DNA of 46,946 bases from a virus: IMG/VR virus record IMGVR_UViG_3300028196_000024, positions 1 through 46,946 of that record; one strand, given 5' to 3'. The notes below the pieces were generated by a model. That model was given only the letters and a program-made list of their open reading frames with translations. It had not been told where the DNA came from and made no database searches. Position numbers and translations under genes: made by a program. Position 1 is the first letter of the stretch, and the number at the start of each line of letters is the position of its first letter. Shown in pieces: positions 6,717-14,161 of the stretch.

Positions 6717-6834
6717 ATTATCTTTTATTAAAAAAATTGGCTGGTTAGCTATACTATTTTTCACTATTAAAGGATTTTTTTGGTTAGCTGCAATGTACTA
6801 TGCAGGATCTTTTATAGCGTTTTTAAATACCTGA
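6706..6834 (+). CDS. Small membrane protein, 42 residues
   Basis: Starts at ATG 6706 overlapping the previous gene end. Nearly the whole protein is hydrophobic (IGWLAILFFTIKGFFWLAAM), with a basic N-terminus. Similar IKKIGWLAxLFFTIKG proteins recur in marine phages. Its TGA stop (6832-6834) lies inside the 17-bp repeated motif at 6828, so coding and regulatory sequence overlap. Confidence 0.7.
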   Translation: MTNKLSFIKKIGWLAILFFTIKGFFWLAAMYYAGSFIAFLNT

Positions 6835-6844
6835 CGTTTAAGAA
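6828..6844 (+). promoter_or_regulatory. 17-bp repeated motif, copy 1 (candidate phage promoter)
   Basis: TACCTGACGTTTAAGAA, identical to copies at 11871 and 28906 and one base different from the copy at 21185. It lies upstream of a structured RNA and the packaging genes and points toward them. It does not have a consistent sigma70 -10 box downstream. A promoter role, perhaps for the phage's own polymerase, is inferred from position and repetition. Confidence 0.7.
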
Positions 6845-6861
6845 TAACTTTGCTAAGGTTC

Positions 6862-6988
6862 TACCGAAGTGATACTTTGGACTCTCTTATTGGTACTTGA
6901 AAAGAGATGTTCTTTATGCCCCCCGATAGTACCCACTGAGTGTACTCTTATACCTCTTTTCGGGGGGTTATTAAGTATCACTTTGGTA
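6862..6988 (+). ncRNA. Candidate structured RNA upstream of terminase genes
   Basis: A 16-bp outer stem (6862-6877 with 6973-6988, one G-U pair) closes about 95 bases that hold at least two inner hairpins. One is TCTCTT/AAGAGA (6883-6888 with 6902-6907). The other is CCCCCCGA/TCGGGGGG (6919-6926 with 6960-6967), which contains a further AGTAC/GTACT stem. No reading frame of note runs through it. It begins 18 bases after the 17-bp motif. Possible roles are a leader, a processed stable RNA, or a packaging RNA. The structure is seen; the function is unknown. Confidence 0.65.
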
Positions 6989-7133
6989 TCCTTAATGTAG
7001 TTATTATTTTATTGTCTTTAATTAACAGCTTTTTAATGTTTTCATATAATTAATTATTTATTTTTTTAATTATTTAAAAGCGTTAAAAAAAATTTCAATT
7101 GAAAAAGAATCTATAAAAGAAAAGAGAAGCAAA
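6989..7133 (+). other. AT-rich non-coding stretch before the packaging genes
   Basis: Long A and T runs with TTATTATTTTATTG and ATAATTAATTATTTATT, and no supported reading frame. The position just ahead of the small terminase gene is where many phages have their packaging recognition or cleavage site, and the composition would also suit an origin or a sigma70 promoter. No specific site can be proven here. Confidence 0.35.
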
Positions 7134-7211
7134 ATGGAAATTCCGAAAGCCCCTGAGAACGCACCTGTTCCTAACTTACCTCCTGACAATGCTCCTCTAC
7201 CTATCACATAA
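7134..7211 (+). CDS. Proline-rich peptide, 25 residues
   Basis: GAGAAGCAAA precedes ATG 7134. The product (MEIPKAPENAPVPNLPPDNA...) is one-third Pro with a loose PxNxP repeat, and stops at TAA 7211 eleven bases before the next gene. The compositional bias argues against a random frame. It may be an extended, unfolded peptide. Function unknown. Confidence 0.45.
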   Translation: MEIPKAPENAPVPNLPPDNAPLPIT

Positions 7212-7222
7212 AGGAAAAAATT

Positions 7223-7591
7223 ATGGCAAATCCTCATCCGACTAAACCTCAGATGGGCGGTCGCAGAGAAGGTGCTGGACGTCCTAAAGGATCTAAGAAC
7301 ATTAACTCTATGTCCTCTGTAAAAAAGCTTGAAGAATTAGGCTTTGATCCTATTGAAATGATGGTTGAGAAATATAACGATATACAGACTAAGCTAGACT
7401 ATTTAGAAACTATTGGCAAACATACTTCTGGTGCTTATGCTCAGATGACAGCCACTCAAGGTACACTCATAAATAACTTAATGGCTTATGGCTATAAGAA
7501 GATCCCTGACAAGATTGAGCAAGAAGTTACTGAAAAGAAACCTATCTCAATACTACTTACTGATAATAAAAAGGAAGATAAAGATGAATGA
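7223..7591 (+). CDS. terS: Probable small terminase subunit
   Basis: A 122-residue protein with AAAGGAAAA upstream. It carries GGRREGAGRPKGSKN (residues 12-26), the basic motif often found at the N-terminus of small terminase and DNA-packaging proteins. A helical region follows (MVEKYNDIQTKLDYLETIG) that could form the oligomerisation core, with a charged tail. It lies in the same module as the large terminase at 9413. It would recognise the phage packaging site and recruit the motor. The assignment rests on the motif and context, not a full family match. Confidence 0.7.
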   Translation: MANPHPTKPQMGGRREGAGRPKGSKNINSMSSVKKLEELGFDPIEMMVEKYNDIQTKLDYLETIGKHTSGAYAQMTATQGTLINNLMAYGYKKIPDKIEQEVTEKKPISILLTDNKKEDKDE

Positions 7592-7850
7592 TGAAGAATC
7601 ATGGCATCTCTCCAAGAGCGTACCTGTAACATTTATTTTAGCTATTTTATTACAGACGGTAGCTCTTGTATGGTATGTGTCTAGTTTAGATAATGCTATT
7701 GAAAATAACACAAGAGATTTAATGAGGCAAGAAGGCCGATTAGACTCTTTAGAGACTATAGTCCAAACCCAAGCGTTAACTTTAGTACGTATGGATGAAA
7801 ATATAAAAGCCATTAGGCTTATGATGGAAAAAGACCGACAGATTAGATAA
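7584..7850 (+). CDS. Small membrane protein with coiled coil, 88 residues
   Basis: Starts at ATG 7584, overlapping the small terminase end by 8 bases. One N-terminal membrane helix (VPVTFILAILLQTVALVWYV) is followed by a long heptad-like coil (LMRQEGRLDSLETIVQ) that would face the periplasm or cytoplasm. The membrane region closely resembles that of the protein at 27532 next to the endolysin. Such topology fits an inner-membrane spanin or holin partner, but no such function is shown. Confidence 0.75.
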   Translation: MNDEESWHLSKSVPVTFILAILLQTVALVWYVSSLDNAIENNTRDLMRQEGRLDSLETIVQTQALTLVRMDENIKAIRLMMEKDRQIR

Positions 7851-7893
7851 CAGATATATCCCTGATAGCAAAATTAACAGCTAGGGGAATACT

Positions 7894-8355
7894 ATGATAG
7901 ATCCAATTACTGCTATTGCTGGAGCCTCCGCTGCGTTTAACGCTATCAAAAAGGGCATTCAAGTAGGCAAAGATTTACAAGACATGGGTGGGCAATTATC
8001 TCAATGGGCTGGAGCTATGGCTGACATAGACTTTGCTCAGAGACAAAGCGACAACCCTCCTTGGTATAAAGCATTAGGTGGCGGTACTGAAGCTCAAGCC
8101 ATGGAAATATTTGCTGCACAAAAGAAAAGAGATTCAATGCGTGCAGAATTAAAAGAGTTTATTTGTTTACTTTATGGGCCATCACATTGGGAAGAACTTC
8201 TAAGTATTGAAGCAAAGATTCGTAAACAAAAAAAAGACCATGAATTTCGTAAGATGGAAATCAAGCAATCTATAATTGAGTGGAGCGCAGGTATATTTCT
8301 TTTAATTCTCTTAGGAAGCTGTTTAGCAGGTTTCGTATGGCTATCGTATGGCTAA
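7894..8355 (+). CDS. Conserved marine-phage protein with C-terminal membrane anchor
   Basis: A 153-residue protein, start ATG 7894 after AGGGGAAT. The N-terminus MIDPITAIAGASAAFNAIKKG begins a helical region. The middle has FAAQKKRDSMRAELKEF and GPSHWEEL, then a charged coil (RKQKKDHEFRKMEIK), and residues about 132-150 form one membrane helix. I recognise the family from other marine phages, where it is unassigned. It sits in the packaging region; a role in virion assembly at the membrane is speculation. Confidence 0.75.
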   Translation: MIDPITAIAGASAAFNAIKKGIQVGKDLQDMGGQLSQWAGAMADIDFAQRQSDNPPWYKALGGGTEAQAMEIFAAQKKRDSMRAELKEFICLLYGPSHWEELLSIEAKIRKQKKDHEFRKMEIKQSIIEWSAGIFLLILLGSCLAGFVWLSYG

Positions 8356-8527
8356 CGGTATAAGATATATTAAGAAAAAATATCATTATACTTTTTATGA
8401 TGATGATGATACGGTAGTAATTATAACTCAAAACAAACTAATAGGAGTACAACATGCCACAAGGAAAAGGAACTTACGGCTCAAAGGTCGGTCGTCCGTC
8501 CAAAAAGAAAAAAGCAGTGACACCTAA
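8348..8527 (+). CDS. Possible small protein overlapping its neighbours, 59 residues
   Basis: The frame opens at ATG 8348 inside the previous gene and stops at TAA 8525-8527. It has a polar start (YIKKKYHYTFYDDDDTVVII) and then runs through the gene at 8454 in another frame. The first half fills an otherwise empty gap and looks protein-like; the second half is probably just the other frame of the next gene. Low confidence. Confidence 0.3.
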   Translation: MANGIRYIKKKYHYTFYDDDDTVVIITQNKLIGVQHATRKRNLRLKGRSSVQKEKSSDT

Positions 8528-8570
8528 AAAAGATAAAATGTCTAAATTAAGAGCTATGAGGAAGAAATAA
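8454..8570 (+). CDS. Small basic protein, 38 residues (MPQGKGTYGSK family)
   Basis: AGGAGTACAAC gives a good ribosome site for ATG 8454. The product begins MPQGKGTYGSKVGRPSKKKK and is Lys-rich to the end. This short beginning recurs in many phages next to head or packaging genes. It is likely a virion or DNA-associated peptide, but the function is not known. Confidence 0.65.
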   Translation: MPQGKGTYGSKVGRPSKKKKAVTPKKDKMSKLRAMRKK

Positions 8571-8605
8571 TGGCTTATAAGAAAAAGGGTGGTGGCAAGA
8601 AATAA
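8570..8605 (+). CDS. Possible 11-residue basic peptide
   Basis: ATG 8570 overlaps the previous stop (TAATG) and encodes MAYKKKGGGKK before TAA 8605, which abuts the next ATG. GAGGAAGAAA lies upstream. Similar Lys/Gly micro-ORFs occur beside the MPQGKG family in other phages, from memory. Very short, so uncertain. Confidence 0.35.
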   Translation: MAYKKKGGGKK

Positions 8606-8788
8606 ATGTGGACTCTAGTATTTATATGGCTATATAATGGCGAACCTGAAGTAAAGAAGGTTGGCGTATATCCTGACATGTATCAATGCTTTAAAGAGTT
8701 TGACAATCTATATCACGCTATGCTACCAGAAGAAAGATATGGCATTAGGATGACTTGTATACAAGGAGACACTAATGGGAAGAGCTAA
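8606..8788 (+). CDS. Small exported-type protein with conserved Cys pattern, 60 residues
   Basis: Third member of the set with 3379 and 4254: hydrophobic start MWTLVFIWLY, then VYPDMYQC, a helix, and a C-terminal MTCIQGD. YPD-xx-C is shared with the protein at 4254. The two conserved Cys suggest a disulfide in the periplasm. The end overlaps the next gene by 14 bases, and GGTGGCAAG lies upstream. Function unknown. Confidence 0.65.
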   Translation: MWTLVFIWLYNGEPEVKKVGVYPDMYQCFKEFDNLYHAMLPEERYGIRMTCIQGDTNGKS

Positions 8789-9155
8789 TCCAAAGATTTG
8801 GGAGGCTGCTAAAAAGACCGCTGTGTCTCGTATGGGTGGTCACTCAGCTAGAGCTATGCAGCTAGCAGCTAAGATATACAAAGAACGAGGCGGTAAATAT
8901 ACTGGCTCTAAAACTAAAGCGCAAAAGTCTATGACTAAGTGGACTAAGCAAGATTGGGGTACTAAAAGTGGCAAAAATAGCATCAGTGGTAAGAATGCTA
9001 CTGGTGAGCGTTATCTGCCTAAAAGGGATCGTGAGAAACTTACCAAAGCACAGTATGCCGCCACAACAAGAAAAAAGCGAGCTGATCTTGCCAAAGGAAA
9101 GAAGACGTCTCAACAGCCCAAGAAGATCAAGAAAAAGTTAGGAAGGAAGAAGTAA
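8775..9155 (+). CDS. Basic protein of DUF5872 type
   Basis: A 126-residue, strongly basic protein. The N-terminal part (KIWEAAKKTAVSRMGGHSARAMQLAAKIY) is helical. The C-terminal half has WTKQDWGTKSG, then GERYLPKRDREKLTKAQYAA, then TTRKKR and a Lys-rich tail with QQPKKI. That order matches the DUF5872 family as I remember it, found in phages and large eukaryotic viruses. Probably DNA- or head-associated, given charge and the packaging neighbourhood. No function is established. Confidence 0.7.
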   Translation: MGRANPKIWEAAKKTAVSRMGGHSARAMQLAAKIYKERGGKYTGSKTKAQKSMTKWTKQDWGTKSGKNSISGKNATGERYLPKRDREKLTKAQYAATTRKKRADLAKGKKTSQQPKKIKKKLGRKK

Positions 9156-9403
9156 TGACTTTATTGTCTCATTTTCCTTTACCTAGTATGCCATTCAATA
9201 CTCATGTCAATACTGTATTTGAATCAGCAGATAAAGACAGGTCTGCTAGAAATAACGAGGAAGAAATCAGAGAACCTAATAGAATTACCCCTGATACTCC
9301 TGTAGAAGATTTAAAGTTAGTCAATCAGAGATATGCGTATAATCCAAACCCAAACAAACTACGAACACCGACAGGTCAAATCGTAGATTTTATAGTCGCT
9401 TAA
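9155..9403 (+). CDS. Unknown protein upstream of large terminase, 82 residues
   Basis: Starts in the TAATG junction at 9155 with AGGAAGAAG upstream. It is polar and Pro/Asn-rich, with no membrane segment (FPLPSMPFNTHVNTVFESAD, then NEEEIREPNRITP). Position between two packaging genes is the only clue. Function unknown. Confidence 0.65.
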   Translation: MTLLSHFPLPSMPFNTHVNTVFESADKDRSARNNEEEIREPNRITPDTPVEDLKLVNQRYAYNPNPNKLRTPTGQIVDFIVA

Positions 9404-9412
9404 AGGCTTAGT

Positions 9413-10738
9413 ATGATAAAGTTACATGAGAAACAGTCAGAAGTTATTAGAGATTTATTTGTTGAAGACAATTGTCGTTATGCAGTAGTTAATGCTAGCC
9501 GTGGCTTTGGTAAGTCTTATCTTGCAGCTACCGCCGCAATAATAGCAGTACAAGAACTGATGAATTTAGATGAGAGTGTGCCTAATAAAAATGTAGCACT
9601 CATTGCCCCCACTTACAGCCAAGCAGTAGATATTTATTATCCGTTGATAGCTTGGCAATTAGGGATGGAAGACTTTGCAGATAAAGCGTCTAAAGCTGCA
9701 GGTCAGTTTTGGTTTCCTAATAATGTACAGCTTAAGCTATGGTCTTATGAGGCGTCTCAAAGGATGCGCGGTACAGGTCAATATTTTATAGTAGCTGATG
9801 AGGTCACTTCTTGGAAAGGCGCAGGGATGAATCTCAAGGAATCTTGGGAATCGATTATACAACCTTGTGTTGCTACTAGGTGGTCACCTATGAATGCTAA
9901 AAAGTTTAATGCCAATTCTGGCAAAGCTTTGATAATTAGTACTCCTAGAGGTTATGATTATTTTTATGAAATGTACAATAGACAAGATTATGATAATGAT
10001 TGGAAAAGTTATACTTATACGTACAAAGACTCTCCCTTCCTAGATGAAGAAGAAATTGATCGAATTAAACTTACACTTGATCCTTTAAAGTTTTCCAGAG
10101 AATATACTGCAAGCTTCGAAGATTCTGGTAGCAATGTGTTCTACACATTTAACCGTAAGGATCATATTGACAAAGACCTGCCTAAATTTAATGATAATGA
10201 AGATGTACACGTAGCAATTGACTTTAATGTTGGAATAATGGCTAGCGTTATTTTTGCTATTAGAGGTGGTCAAATACACATATTAGATGAAATGCAAGGT
10301 CATCCTGACACTGAATCTTTAGCAAAAGCATTAATTGATAAATACCAAGGGCATAAGATAATTAGTTATCCAGACCCTTCAGGAAGAGCTAGAAAAACTT
10401 CCGCTGCTGTAGGTGTTACAGATTTTCGTATATTAGAAACACACAGAATAGCTACTAGAGCTCATAGTAAAGCACCTCCTATAATTGATAGTGTAGCTGC
10501 TGTAAACAAAAAGTTTAAAAATGCTAATGGTGATATTGATATGTTAATTCACCCTAAGTGTGTAAACACAGTTAAGTCGATTGAAAGAACTCAATGGTTA
10601 GAATCAAATCCTGATTCAGCTACAATAGATAAAAAAGAAGGAATAGAACACTGGACAGATGCTTTACGGTATGCTGTTGAATATCTATATCCAATCCGTT
10701 CAGGATCAAAGGTTACAACAAGAGGTTTTGGATTTTAA
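9413..10738 (+). CDS. terL: Large terminase subunit (packaging ATPase-nuclease)
   Basis: A 441-residue motor protein that pumps DNA into the prohead and cuts concatemers. The ATPase domain shows a Walker A-type loop SRGFGKS (Lys34), Walker B FIVADE (Asp129, Glu130) and the coupling motif ISTPRG near 176-181. The RNase H-like nuclease domain begins VAIDFNVG (Asp270), with LDE at 291-293, Asp321 in YPDPSG, and Asp416 in HWTDALRYAVEYL as candidate metal ligands. The length is typical for a compact TerL. The ATG at 9413 follows GGCTTAGT, a weak ribosome site. It pairs with the small subunit at 7223. Confidence 0.95.
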   Translation: MIKLHEKQSEVIRDLFVEDNCRYAVVNASRGFGKSYLAATAAIIAVQELMNLDESVPNKNVALIAPTYSQAVDIYYPLIAWQLGMEDFADKASKAAGQFWFPNNVQLKLWSYEASQRMRGTGQYFIVADEVTSWKGAGMNLKESWESIIQPCVATRWSPMNAKKFNANSGKALIISTPRGYDYFYEMYNRQDYDNDWKSYTYTYKDSPFLDEEEIDRIKLTLDPLKFSREYTASFEDSGSNVFYTFNRKDHIDKDLPKFNDNEDVHVAIDFNVGIMASVIFAIRGGQIHILDEMQGHPDTESLAKALIDKYQGHKIISYPDPSGRARKTSAAVGVTDFRILETHRIATRAHSKAPPIIDSVAAVNKKFKNANGDIDMLIHPKCVNTVKSIERTQWLESNPDSATIDKKEGIEHWTDALRYAVEYLYPIRSGSKVTTRGFGF

Positions 10739-10739
10739 A

Positions 10740-11246
10740 ATGAAAAAATTATTTACAAATAAATTCGCTAAGATGGCCAAAAAAAGAACAGCTAAACAAA
10801 AAACTGCTCTTAAGAAAGCTCAAAAAGCTTCCGCAATGGCTAGAAAGAAAAAAGGTGGTTTTCTTGACAATCTCGCACGAGATCGCAACATTGCTAGAGC
10901 CGATATTAAAGTTGCAAGTTTGCAAAGAAAAATAGCTAAAAAGAAAAGAAAAACTAATAAGAGAGCTGCTGCACAATTTAAAGCTGCAGATAAGAGACTA
11001 GAAGAAGCCTCAACTCGATTTATGAAGTCTGGTAGTGATCTTGCTACTAGAAATATGTTGATTGGTGGTTTTACAAGTGCTGCACTATCTGCTCCTTCTA
11101 CAAAAAGAGCAATGGGGAAAGCAAGTAAAGCAGTCTACAAGACTTCTAAAGCAACTGCAAAGGCGGCTTCTGCAGCTGGAGGTGTTACTTCTGATATTCT
11201 TAAAGCACAAATGACAGCAGCTTATAAGGTCGCTACATATTTATAA
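10740..11246 (+). CDS. Lys/Ala-rich basic protein
   Basis: Starts at ATG 10740 two bases after the terminase stop; an upstream in-frame ATG at 10659 lies in terminase coding sequence and is rejected. The 168-residue product is very rich in Lys and Ala with repeated AKKRTAKQKTALKKAQKA-type helices, like histone-tail or internal head proteins. A short hydrophobic patch is followed by more basic helix. It may bind DNA in the head or be a scaffold component; this is inferred only from composition. Confidence 0.7.
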   Translation: MKKLFTNKFAKMAKKRTAKQKTALKKAQKASAMARKKKGGFLDNLARDRNIARADIKVASLQRKIAKKKRKTNKRAAAQFKAADKRLEEASTRFMKSGSDLATRNMLIGGFTSAALSAPSTKRAMGKASKAVYKTSKATAKAASAAGGVTSDILKAQMTAAYKVATYL

Positions 11247-11257
11247 AGGAAATAAAA

Positions 11258-11884
11258 ATGGCTAGAAGTCGTATTCTTGCACCTGACACTAATGACATTA
11301 TTAGTGATTCTGGTGGTGTGCTATTTTCCCTAGTTAGAGGAGAACAGCTTGAATTTCCTGTTACTTTAAATTTTGTGGACGATGCTACCGCTAATACGGG
11401 TTATGATTTTGAAGCAGTAGTAGTAGAGGCTGCTAATAATACAAGTCATACAGGTAAAATTGTAGGTGAAGACTATGACAGGCCAACATCCATTGAACCT
11501 AGTGGTGTACAAAACACATTAGTAGTAAGAGTTCCTACTTATAGAGGAACATGGCAAGACGTTCAAGCTTACAACAGAGAAGAAATAGTATTACACAATA
11601 CAGTGTATTATAGATTAACAGAAGGTGCAGGTAGAGTTAACTCAACAACTCCCGATCAAGATCCTCTTTGGGTAGTAACATTATTAAATAAGATTTATGT
11701 TCAATTTCCAGACACTCTTGCAAGCAATTACGCTGTACAACCAACAGTAAAATCTCCTATCTATGGCTTCTTTGAATTAAGAGTAACAGAACCAACAGAT
11801 TCTATTTATAGTAGAACATGGAAACCAATTAGAGGTATGGTTGAATTTTTATTTAGCCCAACAGATATAGTACCTGACGTTTAA
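11258..11884 (+). CDS. Virion protein with carbohydrate-binding-like repeat
   Basis: A 208-residue, mostly beta protein, start after AAAGGAAATAAAA. The first part (GGVLFSLVRGEQLEFPVTLNF) resembles the N-terminal beta domain of baseplate or fibre adaptor proteins. Residues about 96-135 contain GTWQDVQAYNREEIVLHNTV, related to the repeats of the large fibre at 14162. It likely links fibres to the tail. Its final codons (VPDV, stop) fall inside the 17-bp motif at 11871. Confidence 0.7.
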   Translation: MARSRILAPDTNDIISDSGGVLFSLVRGEQLEFPVTLNFVDDATANTGYDFEAVVVEAANNTSHTGKIVGEDYDRPTSIEPSGVQNTLVVRVPTYRGTWQDVQAYNREEIVLHNTVYYRLTEGAGRVNSTTPDQDPLWVVTLLNKIYVQFPDTLASNYAVQPTVKSPIYGFFELRVTEPTDSIYSRTWKPIRGMVEFLFSPTDIVPDV

Positions 11885-11887
11885 GAA
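11871..11887 (+). promoter_or_regulatory. 17-bp repeated motif, copy 2 (candidate phage promoter)
   Basis: TACCTGACGTTTAAGAA, identical to copies 1 and 4. It overlaps the last codons and stop of the gene at 11258 and runs into the AAGAAGGA ribosome site of the gene at 11899. It heads the run of fibre genes. If it is a promoter, transcription would begin almost at the ribosome site of the next gene, giving a very short leader. Confidence 0.6.
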
Positions 11888-11898
11888 GGAACGCTATT

Positions 11899-12903
11899 AT
11901 GGCTGACAAAAAGACTACTTTTACAATTACATCACAAGATGTTTTAGGAAATAAACCTGTAAAACAAGAAATTATAACTAATGTAAATACTCCTACAGTT
12001 ACAGTAGATAGGTCTGAACAAGATATAGCTTCTAAAACAGATAATATTATTTTAGAAGTAGACTTATCGGGTTTAGGTGAAAGTAGACAGCCAGATAGAA
12101 CAAAGTTTATATTTCAACCAGATACTTATACTGTACCTGATTTTAGAATATCTTCAGTAGATAAAGCTAGTTTTGATATTTCTAGTGCTAAAGACTTAGT
12201 ACAAAATATTAGTAATCTTGGGAAGTTTGAAATATTACAAACTCCTGAAAAAGTAGAAATAGTAACAGGCAAAAACTTTTTTGATGAAGTTGATCTTACA
12301 GAATTTGTAAAACAAACTATTGGAAAGATTGCTTTAGATACTTCTACTACTACAGAAATAGATGAAAAATTAATAGAGCCAGATAAGTTTGACGAAGTTG
12401 CAACTCCTGAGTTAGTAGAAAAGGTTTTATTTAAGTCTATATTTGATACTATAGGCGTAACAGATGACTTCTATGGCAGTGCAGACCCTGATGATGATCA
12501 GACAGCACACATTAGAGACGTTAATTTTGACACTAGTGGCATAACTGATTTTAGTTACAGAAATATATTTAAATCAATAGTTGATACCGTTAAAACGGTA
12601 GAAGACTTTGAAGCCGAAGACGGTACAACAAAAGATTTCGCTTCTATATTAGATATATTTGCAGCGCACATGTCAAGACCTAGAGAAGATACATCTTCAA
12701 CAATCGACTTTGCAGTATTTAATACCAACTTAGGAAAACAAGACACTGCAACTACAAACGATATTCTTTCAACCGTGATCACATTCTTTAGAGATTATGT
12801 AGATACTGCTACTGCTGCAGATAGTGGCAGATTAAATTTACATAACTATGTAGCTGAAGAATATATGTTGGAAGATTACACTGGTACAAATTCATATTTT
12901 TAA
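11899..12903 (+). CDS. Virion/fibre-region protein, acidic, 334 residues
   Basis: AAGAAGGA precedes ATG 11899. The N-terminal 110 residues are beta-rich. The rest is a series of loosely repeated acidic segments of about 40-50 residues, each with FK/FF-D-xxx-TDDF or similar (KSIFDTIGVTDDF, KSIVDTVKTVEDF, LDIFAAHM). I recall related structural proteins beside fibre genes of other marine phages. It probably forms an extended fibre or linker. The ending LEDYTGTNSYF resembles the C-termini of such proteins. Confidence 0.7.
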   Translation: MADKKTTFTITSQDVLGNKPVKQEIITNVNTPTVTVDRSEQDIASKTDNIILEVDLSGLGESRQPDRTKFIFQPDTYTVPDFRISSVDKASFDISSAKDLVQNISNLGKFEILQTPEKVEIVTGKNFFDEVDLTEFVKQTIGKIALDTSTTTEIDEKLIEPDKFDEVATPELVEKVLFKSIFDTIGVTDDFYGSADPDDDQTAHIRDVNFDTSGITDFSYRNIFKSIVDTVKTVEDFEAEDGTTKDFASILDIFAAHMSRPREDTSSTIDFAVFNTNLGKQDTATTNDILSTVITFFRDYVDTATAADSGRLNLHNYVAEEYMLEDYTGTNSYF

Positions 12904-12915
12904 AGGATCCTTAAT

Positions 12916-13371
12916 ATGATTAATGATAAACTAGCGATGAAAGGCAATGTTAAATTTGTCCTTTCGTCTCCTGATAAAAAAGATCAGGTAATAGAAATTA
13001 AAAACTTAGTCGTTGATACAGGCTTAGCTTACATTGCAAGCCGTATGAAAGACACAACCGATGCTGTAATGACGCACATGGCAATTGGGGCAGGAACCAC
13101 TGCTGCTGCAGGTGCAGACACAGCATTAGGTAGTGAGCTAGCTCGCGTAGCTCTTACATCAACAACAATTGTTACTACAACAGTGGCAGATGACGCAATT
13201 CAATATGTTGCTACCTTCCTTCCTGGAACAGGGACAGGCGCAGTAACCGAAGCAGGTACATTTAACGATGCAACTGCAGGTACTATGCTTTGCCGTACAG
13301 TATTTCCTGTGATTAACAAAGGTCAGTATGATACTTTGACAGTTACTTGGAAAATTACTATTGAACCATAA
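12916..13371 (+). CDS. Tail fibre-associated virion protein
   Basis: A 151-residue, beta-rich protein (AAAGGATCC upstream). The segment MTHMAIGAGTTAAAGADTAL followed by GSELARVAL is characteristic of phage fibre or tip proteins, where a Gly/Ala loop precedes LGxExxR. It ends in TVTWKITIEP. Likely structural, part of the receptor-binding apparatus. Confidence 0.75.
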   Translation: MINDKLAMKGNVKFVLSSPDKKDQVIEIKNLVVDTGLAYIASRMKDTTDAVMTHMAIGAGTTAAAGADTALGSELARVALTSTTIVTTTVADDAIQYVATFLPGTGTGAVTEAGTFNDATAGTMLCRTVFPVINKGQYDTLTVTWKITIEP

Positions 13372-13383
13372 TAGGAGGTTATT

Positions 13384-13560
13384 ATGACAGCTAGTCTTAC
13401 ATTAAGACAAGAAGGTAGTAGCCCCAAGGGAACTCCTCTTACTAATAAAGAGCTTGATGATAACTTTATTAATTTAAATACAGAATTGACAGCTGTAGAC
13501 AACAGCATTGTTCCTACAGCACAAGCTGAAGCTCTTATTCTAGCAATAGCGTTAGGATAG
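13384..13560 (+). CDS. Small fibre-related protein, 58 residues
   Basis: A strong AGGAGG ribosome site precedes ATG 13384; stop TAG 13558-13560. It begins MTASLTLRQEGSSPKGTPLT and continues NKELDDNFINLN, a segment I recognise from the start of marine phage tail fibres. Here it stands as a separate short gene, so it may be a detached fibre N-terminus or a trimerisation element. Confidence 0.65.
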   Translation: MTASLTLRQEGSSPKGTPLTNKELDDNFINLNTELTAVDNSIVPTAQAEALILAIALG

Positions 13561-13564
13561 TGCC

Positions 13565-13900
13565 ATGTCAAGTTTTATTAATAGAGTAAGCAAAAACGTA
13601 GCTCATACTCCGCAACTTCTTTATACGACACCTGCAAATAGTAAATCCATTTTAATTGGTGCTAATATTGCCAATTTAACAGGTGCAACAATTGCCTTTC
13701 ACATTTATATCACTAAAAGCGGAGTTGATTATTATATTGCAAAAGACCTTCGAATAGACGCTGGTGAGCATATTGAAATAATGAAAGGTAATAAGTTGGT
13801 GTTAGACAACAATGACACAATTACTGTTGCTGCTGTTATTTCTCAAGCTCAAACAACAGGGGTGGATGTGATATTATCAATTCTTAGCGAGGTAACATAA
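13565..13900 (+). CDS. Virion accessory protein, 111 residues
   Basis: Beta-rich protein with IGANIANLTGATIAFHIYIT, then YYIAKDLRIDAGEHIEIMKG and NKLVLDNNDTITV. The family recurs between head and fibre genes in marine phages and looks like a small beta-sandwich decoration or tail protein. No enzyme motif. The stop overlaps the next start (TAATG). Confidence 0.7.
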   Translation: MSSFINRVSKNVAHTPQLLYTTPANSKSILIGANIANLTGATIAFHIYITKSGVDYYIAKDLRIDAGEHIEIMKGNKLVLDNNDTITVAAVISQAQTTGVDVILSILSEVT

Positions 13901-14148
13901 TGGCTAAAGTAGGTGGATTTTATGAAGGCTCTGCTCTTTCAGATAAAACTTTTTATGGTTTTCATTTGAATGATCAAGGAGACTGCACAATAGATATTAT
14001 AAATGATGGAACAACAGTTGTTAAAATTCCAGATCAAGATACTGAAATCTTAGACCCTGAAGCTTATAAGCATTGGTTCTGGAGTTCAGATAATATTGAT
14101 TTTGAGTTTGATAATAGTAATGGTCATTTAATAATGAAAATGCTTTAA
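13900..14148 (+). CDS. Small virion-region protein, 82 residues
   Basis: TAATG-coupled to the previous gene. Beta-rich and acidic (GDCTIDIINDGTTVVKIP, HWFWSSDNIDFEFD). No recognised domain. The location inside the fibre module suggests a structural or accessory role. Confidence 0.6.
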   Translation: MAKVGGFYEGSALSDKTFYGFHLNDQGDCTIDIINDGTTVVKIPDQDTEILDPEAYKHWFWSSDNIDFEFDNSNGHLIMKML

Positions 14149-14161
14149 AGAAAGTGGAAAT

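Noticed and set aside
6828-6860. Reading the 17-bp motif as a sigma70 -35 box (CTGACG)
   Set aside because: No -10-like hexamer at 16-18 bases is shared by the four copies, while identity extends over 17 bases.
10659-10739. Earlier ATG for the Lys/Ala-rich protein
   Set aside because: Would overlap the conserved terminase C-terminus; ATG 10740 directly follows the terminase stop.
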